This document shows, one piece after another, positions 21,601 through 35,000 of a stretch of 64,000 bases of DNA. The notes below the pieces were generated by a model that had not been told where the DNA came from, made no database searches, and worked only from the letters and a program-made list of their open reading frames with translations. The position numbers were made by a program, and so were the translations under genes. This stretch comes from Beta vulgaris subsp. vulgaris (lineage: Eukaryota > Streptophyta > Magnoliopsida > Caryophyllales > Amaranthaceae). The stretch lies in the NCBI RefSeq assembly GCF_026745355.1, contig NC_079209.1:20723571-20787570 (forward strand), in the 5' to 3' direction. The stretch's first letter is position 1; every line of letters starts with the position of its first letter.

Positions 21601-24600
21601 ATTCAGCTTCTGACCTCACAAACCCCTTAGAAATGGTAAAAAACATGTCAGGCTTTGGAATCGCTCAATTCTGATGTCCGAGATAGGAGTTAAGTCGAAA
21701 TTACGATGTTGGGCCAAGATGAGCATGAAACCGACACAAGAAATCGGACTTTACCAAATTCAGCTTCAGATATCACGAACCCCTTAGAGATGGTAAAAAA
21801 CCAATCCATGCTTTTGAATCGTTTCATTATGATGTCCCAAATTACGATGTTAGGCCAAGATGAGCAGGAAACAGACACGAAAAATCGTACTTCAACGAAT
21901 TCTGCTTCTGAGCTTACGAACCCCATACAATTGATAAAAAATCATGTCAGTTGTTGGAATAGTTCAATTCTGATGTCCGAGCTAGGAATTAGGCCAAATT
22001 ACGATTTTGGTCACAGATGAGCAGTAAACAAACGCAACAAATCTGACTGCAAGGAATTCAGCTTCTGAACTCACGAACCACTTAGAAATAGGAAAAAAAA
22101 CATGTTAGGCTTTGGAATCGCTTAATTCTGATGTCCTAGATAGGTGTTAGGCCGAAATTACGATGTTGGGCCAAGATAAGCAGGAAACATACGAGAAAAA
22201 TATGACTTGAACGAATTCAGCTTCTGAGCTCACGAACCACATATAAATGGTCAAAAAACATGTCAGGCTTCGGAATCGTTCAATTATGATGTCCGAGATA
22301 GAAGATAGGCCCAAATAACGATTTTAGTTCCAAGTGAGCATGAAATAGACGGGAAAAATTGGACTTCAACGAATTTAACTTATGAGCTCAAGAACCCCTT
22401 ACAATTGTTAAAAGATCGTGTCAGTCTTTGGAATCGTTCAATTCTTATGTCTGAGCTCGGAGTTAGGCCCAAATTACGTTTTTGGGCACAGATGAGCTAC
22501 GGACAGACGCAAAAAATCTGACTACAAGGAATTCAACTTCTTAGCTCACGAACCCCTTAGAAATTGGAAAAAAACATGCCAGGCTTTGGAATCGCTCAAT
22601 TCTTATGTTCGAGACAGGAGTTAGGCCGAAATTACGATGTTGGGCCAAGATGAGCATGAAACAGACACGAAAAATCGGACTTCAACGAATTCAGCTTTTG
22701 AGCTCAGGAACCCCTTAGAAATAGTAAAAAAAACCAATTCAGGCTTCTGAATCGCTCAATTCTGATGTCCGAGCTAGGAGTTAGGCCCATATTACGATTT
22801 TGGGCACGGATGAGTAGTAAACAGACACAAAAAATCTGACTACAACAAATTCAGCGTATGGGCTCACGAACACCTTAGAAATGGTAAAAAAACAATTCAG
22901 GCTTTTGAATCTCACAATTCTGATGTCCGAGCTAAAATAAACCCAAATTACGATTTTGGGCACAGATGAGTAGTAAACAGACACAAAAAAATATGACTGC
23001 AACGAATTCAGCTTATGTGCTCACGAACCCCTTAGAAATGGTAAAAAAAACAATTCAGGCTTTTGAATCTCTCAATTCTGATGTCCGAGCTTGAAGTTAG
23101 GCCCAAATTACGATTTTTGGCCCTGACGAGAAGAACACAAAATTAGGCTACGACGCATTCAGTTTCTGCGCTCACGAGCCCCTTTTAAATAGTAAAACAA
23201 ACATGTGAGGCTTTGTAATTGCTCAATTCTGATGTCCGAGCTAAAAGTTAGGCCCAAATTACGATTTTAGTTCCAGGTGAGCAAGAAATAGACGGAAAAA
23301 ATCAGACTTCAACGAATTCAACTTCTGAGCTAACGAACCCGTTGGAATTGATAAAAAATCATGTAAGTCTTTGGAATCGTTCAATTCTGATGTCCGAGAT
23401 AAGAGTTAGGCCGAAATTACGATGTTGGGCCAAGATGAGCATGAAACAGACACGAAAAACGGACTTCAATGAATTCAGCTTCTGAGCTCACGAACCCCTT
23501 AGATATTGTAAAAACCATATTCAGGTTTTTGAATCGCTCAATTCTGATTTCCGAGCTACGAGTTAGGCCCAAATTATGATTTTGGGAACAGATGAGTAGT
23601 AACCAGACACAAAAAATCTGACAGCAACGAATTCAGCTTCTGTGCTCACGAACCCCTTAGAAATGGTAAAAAAACAATTCAGGCTTTTGAATCTCTCAAT
23701 TCAGACGTCCGAGCTAGAAGTTCGGCCCAAATTACGATTTTGGGCCTTAATGAGAAAGACACAGACGCGAAAAATTAATCTGCAAGGAATTCAGCTTCTG
23801 AGCTCACGAACCCCTTACATGTCAGGCTTTGGAATCGCTCAATTTTGATGTTCCAAGTAAGCAACAAAATAGACGCGAAAAATCGGACTTCAACGAATTC
23901 AACTTCTAAGCTCACGAACCCCTTACAAGCTGAATTTTAACGTCCGAGTTAGGAGTTAGGCCCAAATTACGATTTTGGGTACAGATGAGCTGTAAACAGA
24001 CGCAAAAAATTTAACTGCAAGGAATTTAGCTTCTGAGCTCACGAACCCTTACAAATGGGAAAAAAAGATGTCAGGCTTTGGAATCGCCCAATTCTGATGT
24101 CCGAGATAGGAGTTAGTCCAAAATTACTATGTTGGGCCAAGATGAATAGGAAACAGACACGAAAAAGCGGACTTCAACTAATTCAGTTTCTGAGCTCACG
24201 AACCCCTTAGAAATGGTTTAAAAAAACAATTCAAGCTTTTGAATCGCTTAATTCTGATGTCCGAGCTACGAGTTAGGCCCAAATTACGATTTAAACAAGA
24301 TGAGCAAGAAACGGACGCGAAAAATTGGATTTCAACAAATTCAGCTTCTCATCTCACGAACCCCTTAGAAATGGCAAAAAAAACATTTCAGGCTTTTGAA
24401 TCGTCCGATTTTGAGGTCCGTGCTAGGAGTTAGCCCCAAATTACAATTTTGAGCCAAGATGGGAAGGACACAGACGTGAAAAATTGGGCTGCAGGGTATT
24501 CTGCTTCTAAGCTCACGAACCCCTTAGAGATGGTAAAAAAACATGTCAGGCTTTGGAATCGCGCAATTATGATGTCTGAGATAGGAATTAGGTCGAAATT

Positions 24601-26000
24601 ACGATGTTGGGCCAAGATGAGCATGAAACAGACACGAAAAATCGAACTTCAACGAATTCAGCTTCTAAGCGCACGAACTCTTTAAAAATGGTAGAAAACC
24701 AATTCAGGCTTCTGAATCGCTCAATTCTGATGTCCGAGCTAGGATTTAGGCCTATATTACGATTTTGGGCACGGATGAGTAGTAAACAGACACAAAAAAT
24801 CTGACTGCAACGAATTCAGCGTATGGGCTCACGAACACCTAAGAAATGGGAAAAAAACAATTCAGGTTTTTGAATCTCTCAATTTTGATGTCCGAGCTAA
24901 AAGTTAGACCCAAATTACGATTTTGGGCACAGATGAGTAGTAACAGAAACAAAAAATCTGACTGTAAGATATTCAGCTTCTGACCTCACGAACCACTTAG
25001 AAATGGTAAAGAAACATGTCAGGCTTTGGAATCGCTCAATTCTGATGTCCGAGATAGGAGTTAGGTCGAAATTACGATGTTGGGCCAAGATGAGCATGAA
25101 ACCGACACAAGAAATCGGACTTCAACAAATTCAGCTTCTGATATCATGAACCCCTTAGAGATGGTAAAAAACCAATCCATGCTTTTGAATCGTTTCATTC
25201 TGATGTCCCAAATTACGATGTTAGGCCAAGATAAGCAGGAAACAGACACGAAAAATCGTACTTCAGACGTGAGCTTACGAACCCTTTACAATTGATAAAA
25301 AAATCATGTCAGTTGTTGGAATAGTTCAATTCTGATGTCCGATCTAGGAGTTAGGCCTAAATTACGATTTTGGTCACAGATGAGCTGTAAACAGACGCAA
25401 AAAATTTGACTGCAAGGAATTCAGCTTCTGAACTCACAACCCACTTAGAAATAGGAAAAAAAACATGTTAGGCTTTGGAATCGCTTAATTCTGATGTCCT
25501 AGATAGGTGTTAGGCCCAAATTACGATGTGGGGCCAAGATAAGCAGGATACATACAAGAAAAATCTGACTTCAACGAATTCAGCTTCTGAGCTCACGAAC
25601 CCCTTATAAATGGTAAAAAAACATGTCAGGCTTCGAAATCGTTCAATTCTGATGTCCGAGATAGAAGTTAGGCCCAAATTACGATTTTAGTTCCAAGTGA
25701 GCATGAAATAGACGGGAAAAATTAGACTTCAATGAATTTAACTTATGAGCTCACGAACTCTTTACAATTGTTAAAAGATCATGTCAGTCTTTGGAATCGT
25801 TCAATTCTTATGTCCGAGCTCGGAGTTAGGCCCAAATTACGTTTTTGGGCACAAATAAGCTATGAACAGACGCAAAAAATCTGACTACAAGGAATTCAAC
25901 CTCTGAGCTCACGAACCCCATAGAAATTGGAAAAAGACATGCCAGGCTTTGGAATCGCTCAATAATTATGTTCGAGAAAGGAGTTAGGCCGAAATTACGA
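18700..26000. repeat. Higher-order repeat A of the satellite (~4.01 kb)
   Basis: Unusual monomers recur about 4010 bp apart: GCTGCGACGCATTCAG at about 19136 and 23150, a ten-base segment TCAACAAATT at 20321 and 24332, and CTTACAAGCTGAATT at about 19911 and 23923. That is about 25 monomers. Beyond 21.7 kb the spacing drops to about 3370 bp (for example 21706 to 25077), so the second copy has lost about four monomers. Confidence 0.8.
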
Positions 26001-29000
26001 TGTTGGGCCAAGATGAGCAGGAAAAATACACAAAAAATCCGACTTCAACGAATTCAGCTTATGAGCTCACGAACCCCTTAGAAATGGTAAAAAAAAACAA
26101 TTCAGGCCTTTGAATCTCTCAATTCTGATGTCCGAGCTAGAAGTTAGGCCCAAATTACGATTTTGGGCCTTGATGAGAAGGACACTGACGCGAAAAATTA
26201 GGCTGCAAGGAATTCAGCTTCTGAGCTCACAAACCCCTTATAAATGATAAAAAAAAAACATGTTTGGAATCGCTCAATTCTGATGTTCGAGCTAGAAGTT
26301 AGCCCCAAATTACGATTTTAGTTCCAAGTAAGCAAGAAATAGACGCGAAAAATCGAATTTCAACAAATTCAGCTTCTCAGCCCACGACCCTTAGAAATGG
26401 TAAAAAAACATTTCAGACTTTTGAATCATTCAATTTGAGGTCCGAGTAGTTAGTCTCAAATTACAATTTTGAACCAAGATGGAAGGACATAGACGCGAAA
26501 AATTGGGCTGCGGGGTATTCAACTTCTGAGCTCACGAACCCTTAGAAATGGTAAAAAAAACATGCCAGGCTTTAATATCGCTCAATTCTAATGTCCAAGA
26601 TAGGAGTTAGGTCGAAATTACGTTGTTGGGCTAAGATGAGCATGAAACAGACACGAAAAATCGAACTTCAACGAATTCAGCTTCTGAGCTCACCAACTCC
26701 TTAGAAATGGTAGAAAACCAATTCAGGCTTTTGAATCGCTCAATTCTAATGTCCGAGCTAGGAGTTAGGCCCATATTACGATTTTGGGCACTGATGAGAA
26801 GCAAACAGACACAAAAAATCTGACTACAAGGAATTCTGCTTCTATGCTCACGAACCCCTTAGAAATGGTTAAAAAACAATTCAGGCTTTTGAATCACTCA
26901 ATTCTGATGTCCGAGCTTGAAGTTAGGCCCAAATTACGATATTAGGCACAGATGAGATGTAAACAGACACAAAAAATCTGACTGCAATAATTTCAGCTTC
27001 TGAGCTCACGAACCCTTTAGAAATGGTAAAAAACATGTCAGGCATTGGAATCGCTCAATTCTGATGTCTGAGATAGGAGTTAGGTCTAAATTTCAATGTT
27101 TGACCAAGATGAGCATGAAACAGACACGAAAAATCGGACTTCAACGAATTCAGTTTCTAGGCTCACGAACCCCTTAGAAATGGTAGAAAACCAATTCAAG
27201 CTTTTGAATCGCTCAATTATGAAGTCCGAGCTAGGAGTTAGGCCCATATTACGATTTTGGGCACAGATGAGTAGTAACAGACACAAAAAATCTGACTGCA
27301 ACGAATTCAGCTTCTGTGCTCACGAACGCCTTAGAAATGGTAAAAAAATTATTCAGGCTTTTGAATCTCTCAATTCTGATGTCCGAGCTAAAAGTTAGGC
27401 CCAAATTACGATTTTGGGCACAGATGAGTAGTAAACAGTCACAAAAAATCTGATTGCAAGAAATTCAGCTTCGGAGCTCCCGAACCCCTTAGAAATGGTA
27501 AAGAAACATGTCAGGCTTTGGAATCGCTCAATTCTGATGTCCGAGATAAGAGTTAGGTCGAAATTACGATGTTGGGCCAAGATGAGCATGAAACCGACAA
27601 AAAAAATCTGACTTCAACGAATTCAGCTTATGTGCTCTCGAACCCCTTAGAGATGGTAAAAAAAAACAATTCAAAGCTTTTGAATATCTCAATTCTGATG
27701 TCCGAGATAGAAGTTAGGCCCAAATTACGATTTTGGGCCTTGATGAGAAGGACACAGACGCGAAAAAACAGGCTGCAAGGAATTCAGCTTCTGAGCTCAC
27801 AAACCCCTTATAAATGATAAAAAAAACATGTCAGGCTTTGGAATCGCTTAATTCTGATGTTCGAGCTAGAAGTTAGGCCCAAATTACGATTTTAGTTCAA
27901 GTGAGCAAGAAATAGATGCGAAAATCGGACATCAACGAATTCAACATCTCAGCTCACGAACCCCTTACAATTGATAAAAAATCATGTCAGTCCTTGGAAT
28001 CGTTCAATTCTAATGTCCGAGCTAGGAGTTAGGCCCAAATTACGATTTTGGGCACAGATGAGCTTAAACAGACGCAAAAAATCTAACTGTAAGGAATTTA
28101 GCTTCTGAGCTCAAAACCCCTTAGAAATGGGAAAAAACATGTCAAGCTTTGGAATCGCTCAATTCTGATGTCCGAGATAGGAGTTAGTCCCAAATCACGA
28201 TGTTGGGCAAGATGAGCAGGAAACAGACTCGAAAAAGCTTACTTCAAGGAATTCTGCTACTGAGCTCACGAACCCCTTAGAAATGGTAAAAAACAATTTA
28301 AGCTTTTGAATTGCTTAATTCTGATGTTGGAGCTACGATTTAGGCTCAAATTACAATTTTAAGCCAACATGAGAAGGACACAGACGCGAAAAATTGGGCT
28401 GCATGAAATTCAGCTTCTACGCTCACGAACCCCTTAGGTTTGGTAAACAAACCTGTCAGGCTTTGGAATCACTCAATTTTGATGTCCGAGATAGGAGTTA
28501 GGTTAAAATTACGATGTTGGGCCAAGATGAGCATGAAACAGACACGAAAAATCGGACTCCAAAAAATTTAGCTTTTGAGCTCACGAACTACTTAGAAATG
28601 GTAAAAAACTAATCCAGGGTTTTAAGTCGTTCAATTCTGATGTTCGAGCTAGGAGTTAGGCCCAAATTACGATTTTAGCCACAGATGAGTAGTAAACAGA
28701 CGTAAAAAATCTGACTGCCCAAAATTCAGGTTATGTGCTCATGAACCCCTTAAAATGGCATGTCAGGCTTTAGAATCGCTCAATTATGATGTCCGAGCTT
28801 GGAGTTAGGCCCAAATTACGATGTTGGGCCAAGATGAGCAGGAAACAGACACGAAAAATCGTACTTCAACGATTTGGACTTTTGAGCTCACGAACCCCTT
28901 ACAATTGATATAAAATCATGTTAGTCTTTGGAATCATTCAATTCTCCTGTCCGAACTAGGAGTTAGGCCCAAAAATCTCACTGCAAGTAATTTAGCTTCT

Positions 29001-32000
29001 GAGCTCACAAACCCCTTAGAAATGGGAATAAAACATGTCAGGCTTTGGAATCGCTCAATTCTGATGTCCGAGATGGAGTTAGGCGAAATTACGATGTTGG
29101 GCCGAGATGAGCTAGAAATAGACACGAAAAAACAGACTTCAACGAATTCAGCTTCTGAGCTCATGAACCCGTTAAAATTGATTAAAAATCATGTTAGTCT
29201 TTCAAATCGTTCAATTCTAATGTCCGAGCTAGGAGTTAGGCCCAAATTACGATTTTAGGCACAGATGAGCTGTAAACAGACGCAAAAAATCTGACTGCAA
29301 GAAATTCAGGTTCTGAGCTCACAAACCCTTAGAAAAGGGAAAAAACATGTCAGGCTTTGGAATCGCTCACTTCTGATGTCCGAGATAAGTTGGGCCAAAT
29401 TACGATGTTGGCCAAGATGAGCAGGAAAAACACAAAAAATCCGACTTCAACGAATTCAGCTTATGAGCTCACGAACCCCTTAGAATGGTAAAAAAAACAA
29501 TTCAGGCTTTTGAATCTCTCAATTCTGATGTTCGAGCCAGAAGTTAGGCCCAAATTACGATTTTGGGCCTTGATGAGAAGGACACAGACGCGAAAAATTA
29601 GGCTGCAAGGAATTCAGCTTCTGAGCTCACAAACCCCTTATAAATGATAAAAAAACCATGTTTTGAATCGCTCAATTCTGATGTTCGAGCTAGAAGTTAG
29701 CCCCAAATTACGATTTTAGTTCCAAGTAAGCAAGAAATAGACGCGAAAAATCGGATTTCAACAAATTCAGCTTCTCAGCCCACGAACCCCTTTGAAATGG
29801 TAAAAAAAACATTTCAGACTTTTGAATCATTCAATTTTGAGGTCCGAGCTAGTAGTTAGTCTCAAATTACAATTTTGAACCAAGATGGGAAGGACACAGA
29901 CGCGAAAAATTGGGCTGCGGGGTATTCCACTTCTGAGCTCACGAACCCCTTAGAAATGGTAAAAAAAACATGCCTGGCTTTAGTATCGCTCAATTCTAAT
30001 GTCCAAGATAGGAGTTAGGTCGAAATTACGTTGTTGGGCTAAGATGACATGAAACGACACGAAAAATCGAACTTCAACGAATCAGCTTCAGAGCTCACGA
30101 ACCCCTTAGAAATGGTAGAAAACCAATTCAAGCTTTTGAATCGCTCAATTCTAATGTCCGAGCTAGGTTAGGCCATATTACATTTTGGGCACTGATGAGA
30201 AGAAACAGACACAAAAATCTGACTACAAGGAATCTGCTTCTATGCTCACGAACCCCTTAGAATGGTTAAAAACAAGAAGGCTTTTGAATCACTCAATTCT
30301 GATGTCGAGCATGAATTAGGCCAAATTACATTTTGGTCACAGATGAGATGTAACAACACAAAAATCTGACTGCAAGAATTTCAGCTTCTCAGCTCACGAA
30401 CCCTGTAGAAATGGTAAAAAACATGTCACGCTTTGGAATCGCTCAATTCTGATGTTTGAGATAGGAGTTAGCTCGAAATTACAATGTTAGACAAGATGAG
30501 CATGAAACAGACACGAAAAATCGGAGTTCAACGAATTCAGCTTCTAGGCTCACGAACGCCTTAGAAATGTTAGAAAATCAATTCAGGCTTCTGAATCGCT
30601 CAATTATGATGTCCGAGCTAGGAGTTAGCCCCATATTACGATTTTGGGCACGGATGAGTAGTATCTGACACAAAAAATCTGACTGCAACGAATTCAGCTT
30701 CTGTGCTCACGAACGCCTTAGAAATGGTAAAAAAATTATTCAGGCTTTTGAATCTCTCAATTCTGATGTCCGAGCTAAAAGTTAGGCCTAAATTACGATT
30801 TTGGGCACAGATGAGTAGTAAACAGACACAAAAAATCTGATTGCAAGAAATTCAGCTTCTGAGCTCACGAACCCCTTAGAAATGGTAAAAAAACATGTCA
30901 GGCTTTGGAATCGCTCAATTCTGATGTCCGAGATAAGAGTTAGGTCGAAATTACGATGTTGGGCCAAGAGGAGCATGGAACCGACAAAAAAAATTGACTT
31001 CAACGAATTCAGCTTATGTGCTCTCGAACCCCTTAAAGATGGTAAAAAAAAACAATTCAAAGCTTTTGAATATCTCAATTCTGATGTCCGAGATAGAAGT
31101 TAGGCCCAAATTACGATTTTGGGCCTTGATGAGAAGGACACAGACGCGAATAATCAGGCTGCAAGGAATTCAGCTTCTGAGCTCACAAACCCCTTATAAA
31201 TGATAAAAAAAAACATGCCAGGCTTTGGAATCGCTTAATTTTGATGTTCGAGCTAGAAGTTAGGCCAAATTACGATTTTAGTTCAAGTGAGCAAGAAATA
31301 GATGTGAAAAATCGAACATCAACGAATTCAACATCTCAGCTCACGAACCCTTACAATTGATAAAAAATCATGTCAGTCCTTGGAATCGTTCAATTCTAAT
31401 GTCCGAGCTAGGAGTTAGGCCCAAATTACGATTTGGGCACAGATGAGTGTAAACAGAAGCAAAAAATCTAACTGCAAGGAATTTAGTTTCTGAGCTCACG
31501 AACCCCTTAGAAATGGGAAAAAACATGTCAAGCTTTGGAATCGCTCAATTCTGATGTCCGAGATAGGAGTTAGTCCCAAATCACGATGTTGGGCAAGATG
31601 AGCAGGAAACAGACTCGAAAAAGCTTACTTCAACGAATTCAGCTACTGAGCTCACGAACCCTTAGAAATGGTAAAAAACAATTTAAGCTTTTGAATTGCT
31701 TAATTCTGATGTTCGAGCTACGATTTAGGCACAAATTACAATTTTAAGCCAACATGAGAAGGACACAGACGCGAAAAATTGGGCTGCATGAAATTCAGCT
31801 TCTACGCTCACGAACCCCTTAGGTTTGGTAAACAAACATGTCAGGCTTTGGATTCGCTCAATTTTGATGTCCAAGATAGGAGTTAGGTTGAAATTACGAT
31901 GTTGGGCCAAGATGAGCATGAAACAGACACGAAAAATCGGACTCCAAAAAATTTAGCTTTTGATCTCACGAACCCCTTTGAAATGGTAAAAAACTAATCC

Positions 32001-35000
32001 ATGGTTTTAAGTCGTTCAATTCTGATGTCCGAGCTAGGAGTTAGTCCCAAATTACGATTTTGGCCACAGATGAGTAGTAAAAAGACGTAAAAAATCTGAC
32101 TGCCCAAAATTCAGGTTCTGTGCTCATGAACCCCTTAAAATGGCATGTCAGGCTTTAGAATCGCTCAATTATGATGTCCGAGCTTGGAGTTAGGCCCAAA
32201 TTACGATGTTGGGCCATGATGAGCAGGAAACAGACACGAAAAATCGTACTTCAACGAATTCAACTTTTGAGCTCACGAACCCCTTACAATTGATATAAAA
32301 TCATGTTAGTCTTTGGAATCGTTCAATTCTCCTGTACGAACTAGGAGTTAGGCCCCAATTACGATTTTGGGCATAGATGAGCTGTAAATAGACGCAAAAA
32401 ATCTCACTGCAAGTAATTTAGCTTCTGAGCTCACAAACCCCTTAGAAATGGGAATAAAACATGTCAGGCTTTGGAATCGCTCAATTCTGATGTCCGAGAT
32501 AGGAGTTAGGCCGAAATTACGATGTTGGGCCGAGATGAGCTAGAAACAGACACAAAAAATCAGACTTCAACGAATTCAGCTTCTGAGCTCACGAACCCCT
32601 TAAAATTGATAAAAAAATCATGTTAGTCTTTGAAATAGTTCAATTCTAATGACCGAGCTAGGAGTTAGGCCCAAATTACGATTTTAGGCACAGATGAGCT
32701 GTAAACAGACGCAAAAAATCTGACTTCAAGAAATTCAGGTTCTGAGCTCACAAACCCCTTAGAAAAGGGAAGAAAACATGTGAGGCTTTGGAATCGCTCA
32801 CTTCTGATGTCCGAGATAGGAGTTAGGCCCAAATTACGATGTTGGGCCAAGATGAGCAGGAAAAATACACAAAAAATCCGACTTCAACGAATTCAGCTTA
32901 TGAGCTCACGAAACCCCTTAGAAATGGTAAAAAAAACAATTCAGGCCTTTGAATCTCTCAATTTCTGATGTCCGAGCTAGAAGTTAGGCCCAAATTAGCG
33001 ATTTTGGGCCATGATGAGAAGGACACTGACGCAAAAATTAGGCTGCAAGGAATTCAGCTTCTGAGCTCACAAACCCCTTATAAATGATAAAAAAAGCATG
33101 TTTGGAATCGCTCAATTCTGATGTTCGAGCTAGAAGTTAGCCCCAAATTACGATTTTAGTTCCAAGTAAGCAAGAAATAGACGCGAAAAATCGGATTTCA
33201 ACAAATTCAGCTTCTCAGCCCACGAACCCCTTAGAAATGGTAAAAAAACATTTCAGACTTTTGAATCATTCAATTTTGAGGTCCGAGCTAGGAGTTAGTC
33301 TCAAATTACAATTTTGAACCAAGATGGGAAGGACACAGACGAGAAAAATTGGCTGCGGGGTATTCCACTTCTGAGCTCACGAACCCCTTAGAAATGGTAA
33401 AAAAAACATGCCTGGCTTTAGTATCGCTCAATTCAAATGTCCAAGATAGGAGTTAGGTCGAAATTACGTTGTTGGGCTAAGATGAGCATGAAACAGACAC
33501 AAAAATCGAACTTCAACGAATTCAGCTTCTGAGCTCACGAACTCCTTAGAAATGGTAGAAAACCAATTCAGGCTTTTGAATCGCTCAATTCTAATGTCCG
33601 AGCTAGGAGTTAGGCCCATATTACGATTTTGGGCACTGATGAGAAGCAAACAGACACAAAAAATCTGACTACAAGGAATACTGCTTCTATGCTCACGAAC
33701 CCCTTAAAAATGTTTAAAAAACAATTCAGGCTTTTGAATCACTCAATTCTGATGTCCGAACTTGAAGTTAGGCCCAAATTACGATTTTGGTCACAGATGA
33801 GATGTAAACAGACACAAAAAATCTGACTGCAATAATTTCAGCTTCTGGGCTCACGAACCCCTTAGAAATGGTAAAAAAACATGTCAGGCTTTGGAATCGC
33901 TCAATTCTGATGTCTGAGATAGGAGTTAGGTCGAAATTGCAATGTTAGACCAAGATGAGCATGAAACAGACACGAAAAATCGGACTTCAACGAATTCAGT
34001 TTCTAGGCTCACGAACCCCTTAGAAATGGTAGAAAACCAATTCAGGCTTCTGAATCGCTCAATTATGATATCCGAGCTAGGAGTTAGGCCCATATTACGA
34101 TTTTGGGCACGGATGAGTAGTAAACAGACACAAAAAATCAGACTGCAACGAATTCAGCTTCTGTGCTCACGAACGCCTTAGAAATGGTAAAAAAATTATT
34201 CAGGATTTTGAATCTCTCAATTCTGATGTCCGAGCTAAAAGTTAGGCCCAAATTACGATTTTGGGCACAGATGAGTAGTAAACAGACACAAAAAATCTGA
34301 TTGCAAGAAATTCAGCTTCTGAGCTCACGAACCCCTTAGAAATGGTAAAGAAACATGTCAGGGTTTGGAATCGCTCAATTCTGATGTCCGAGATAAGAGT
34401 TAGGTCGAAATTACGATGTTGGGCCAAGATGAGCATGAAACCGACAAAAAAAATCTGACTTCAACGAATTCAGCTTATGTGCTCTCGAACCCCTTAGAGA
34501 TGGTAAAAAAAACAATTCAAAGCTTTTGAATATCTCAATTCTGATGTCCGAGATAGAAGTTAGGCCCAAATTACGATTTTGGGCCTTGATGAGAAGGACA
34601 CAGACGCGAAAAATCAGGCTGCAAGGAATTCAGCTTCTGAGCTCACAAACCCCTTATAAATGATAAAAAAAAACATGTCAGGCTTTGGAATCGCTTAATT
34701 CTGATGTTCGAGCTAGAAGTTAGGCCCAAATTACGATTTTAGTTCAAGTGAGCAAGAAATAGATGTGAAAAATCGGACATCAACGAATTCAACATCTCAG
34801 CTCACGAACCCCTTACAATTGATAAAAAATCATGTCAGTCCTTGGAATCGTTCAATTCTAATGTCCGAGCTAGGAGTTAGGCCCAAATTACGATTTTGGG
34901 CACAGATGAGCTGTAAACAGAAGCAAAAAATCTAACTGCAAGGAATTTAGCTTCTGAGCTCACAAACCCCTTATAAATGGGAAAAAACATGTCAAGCTTT

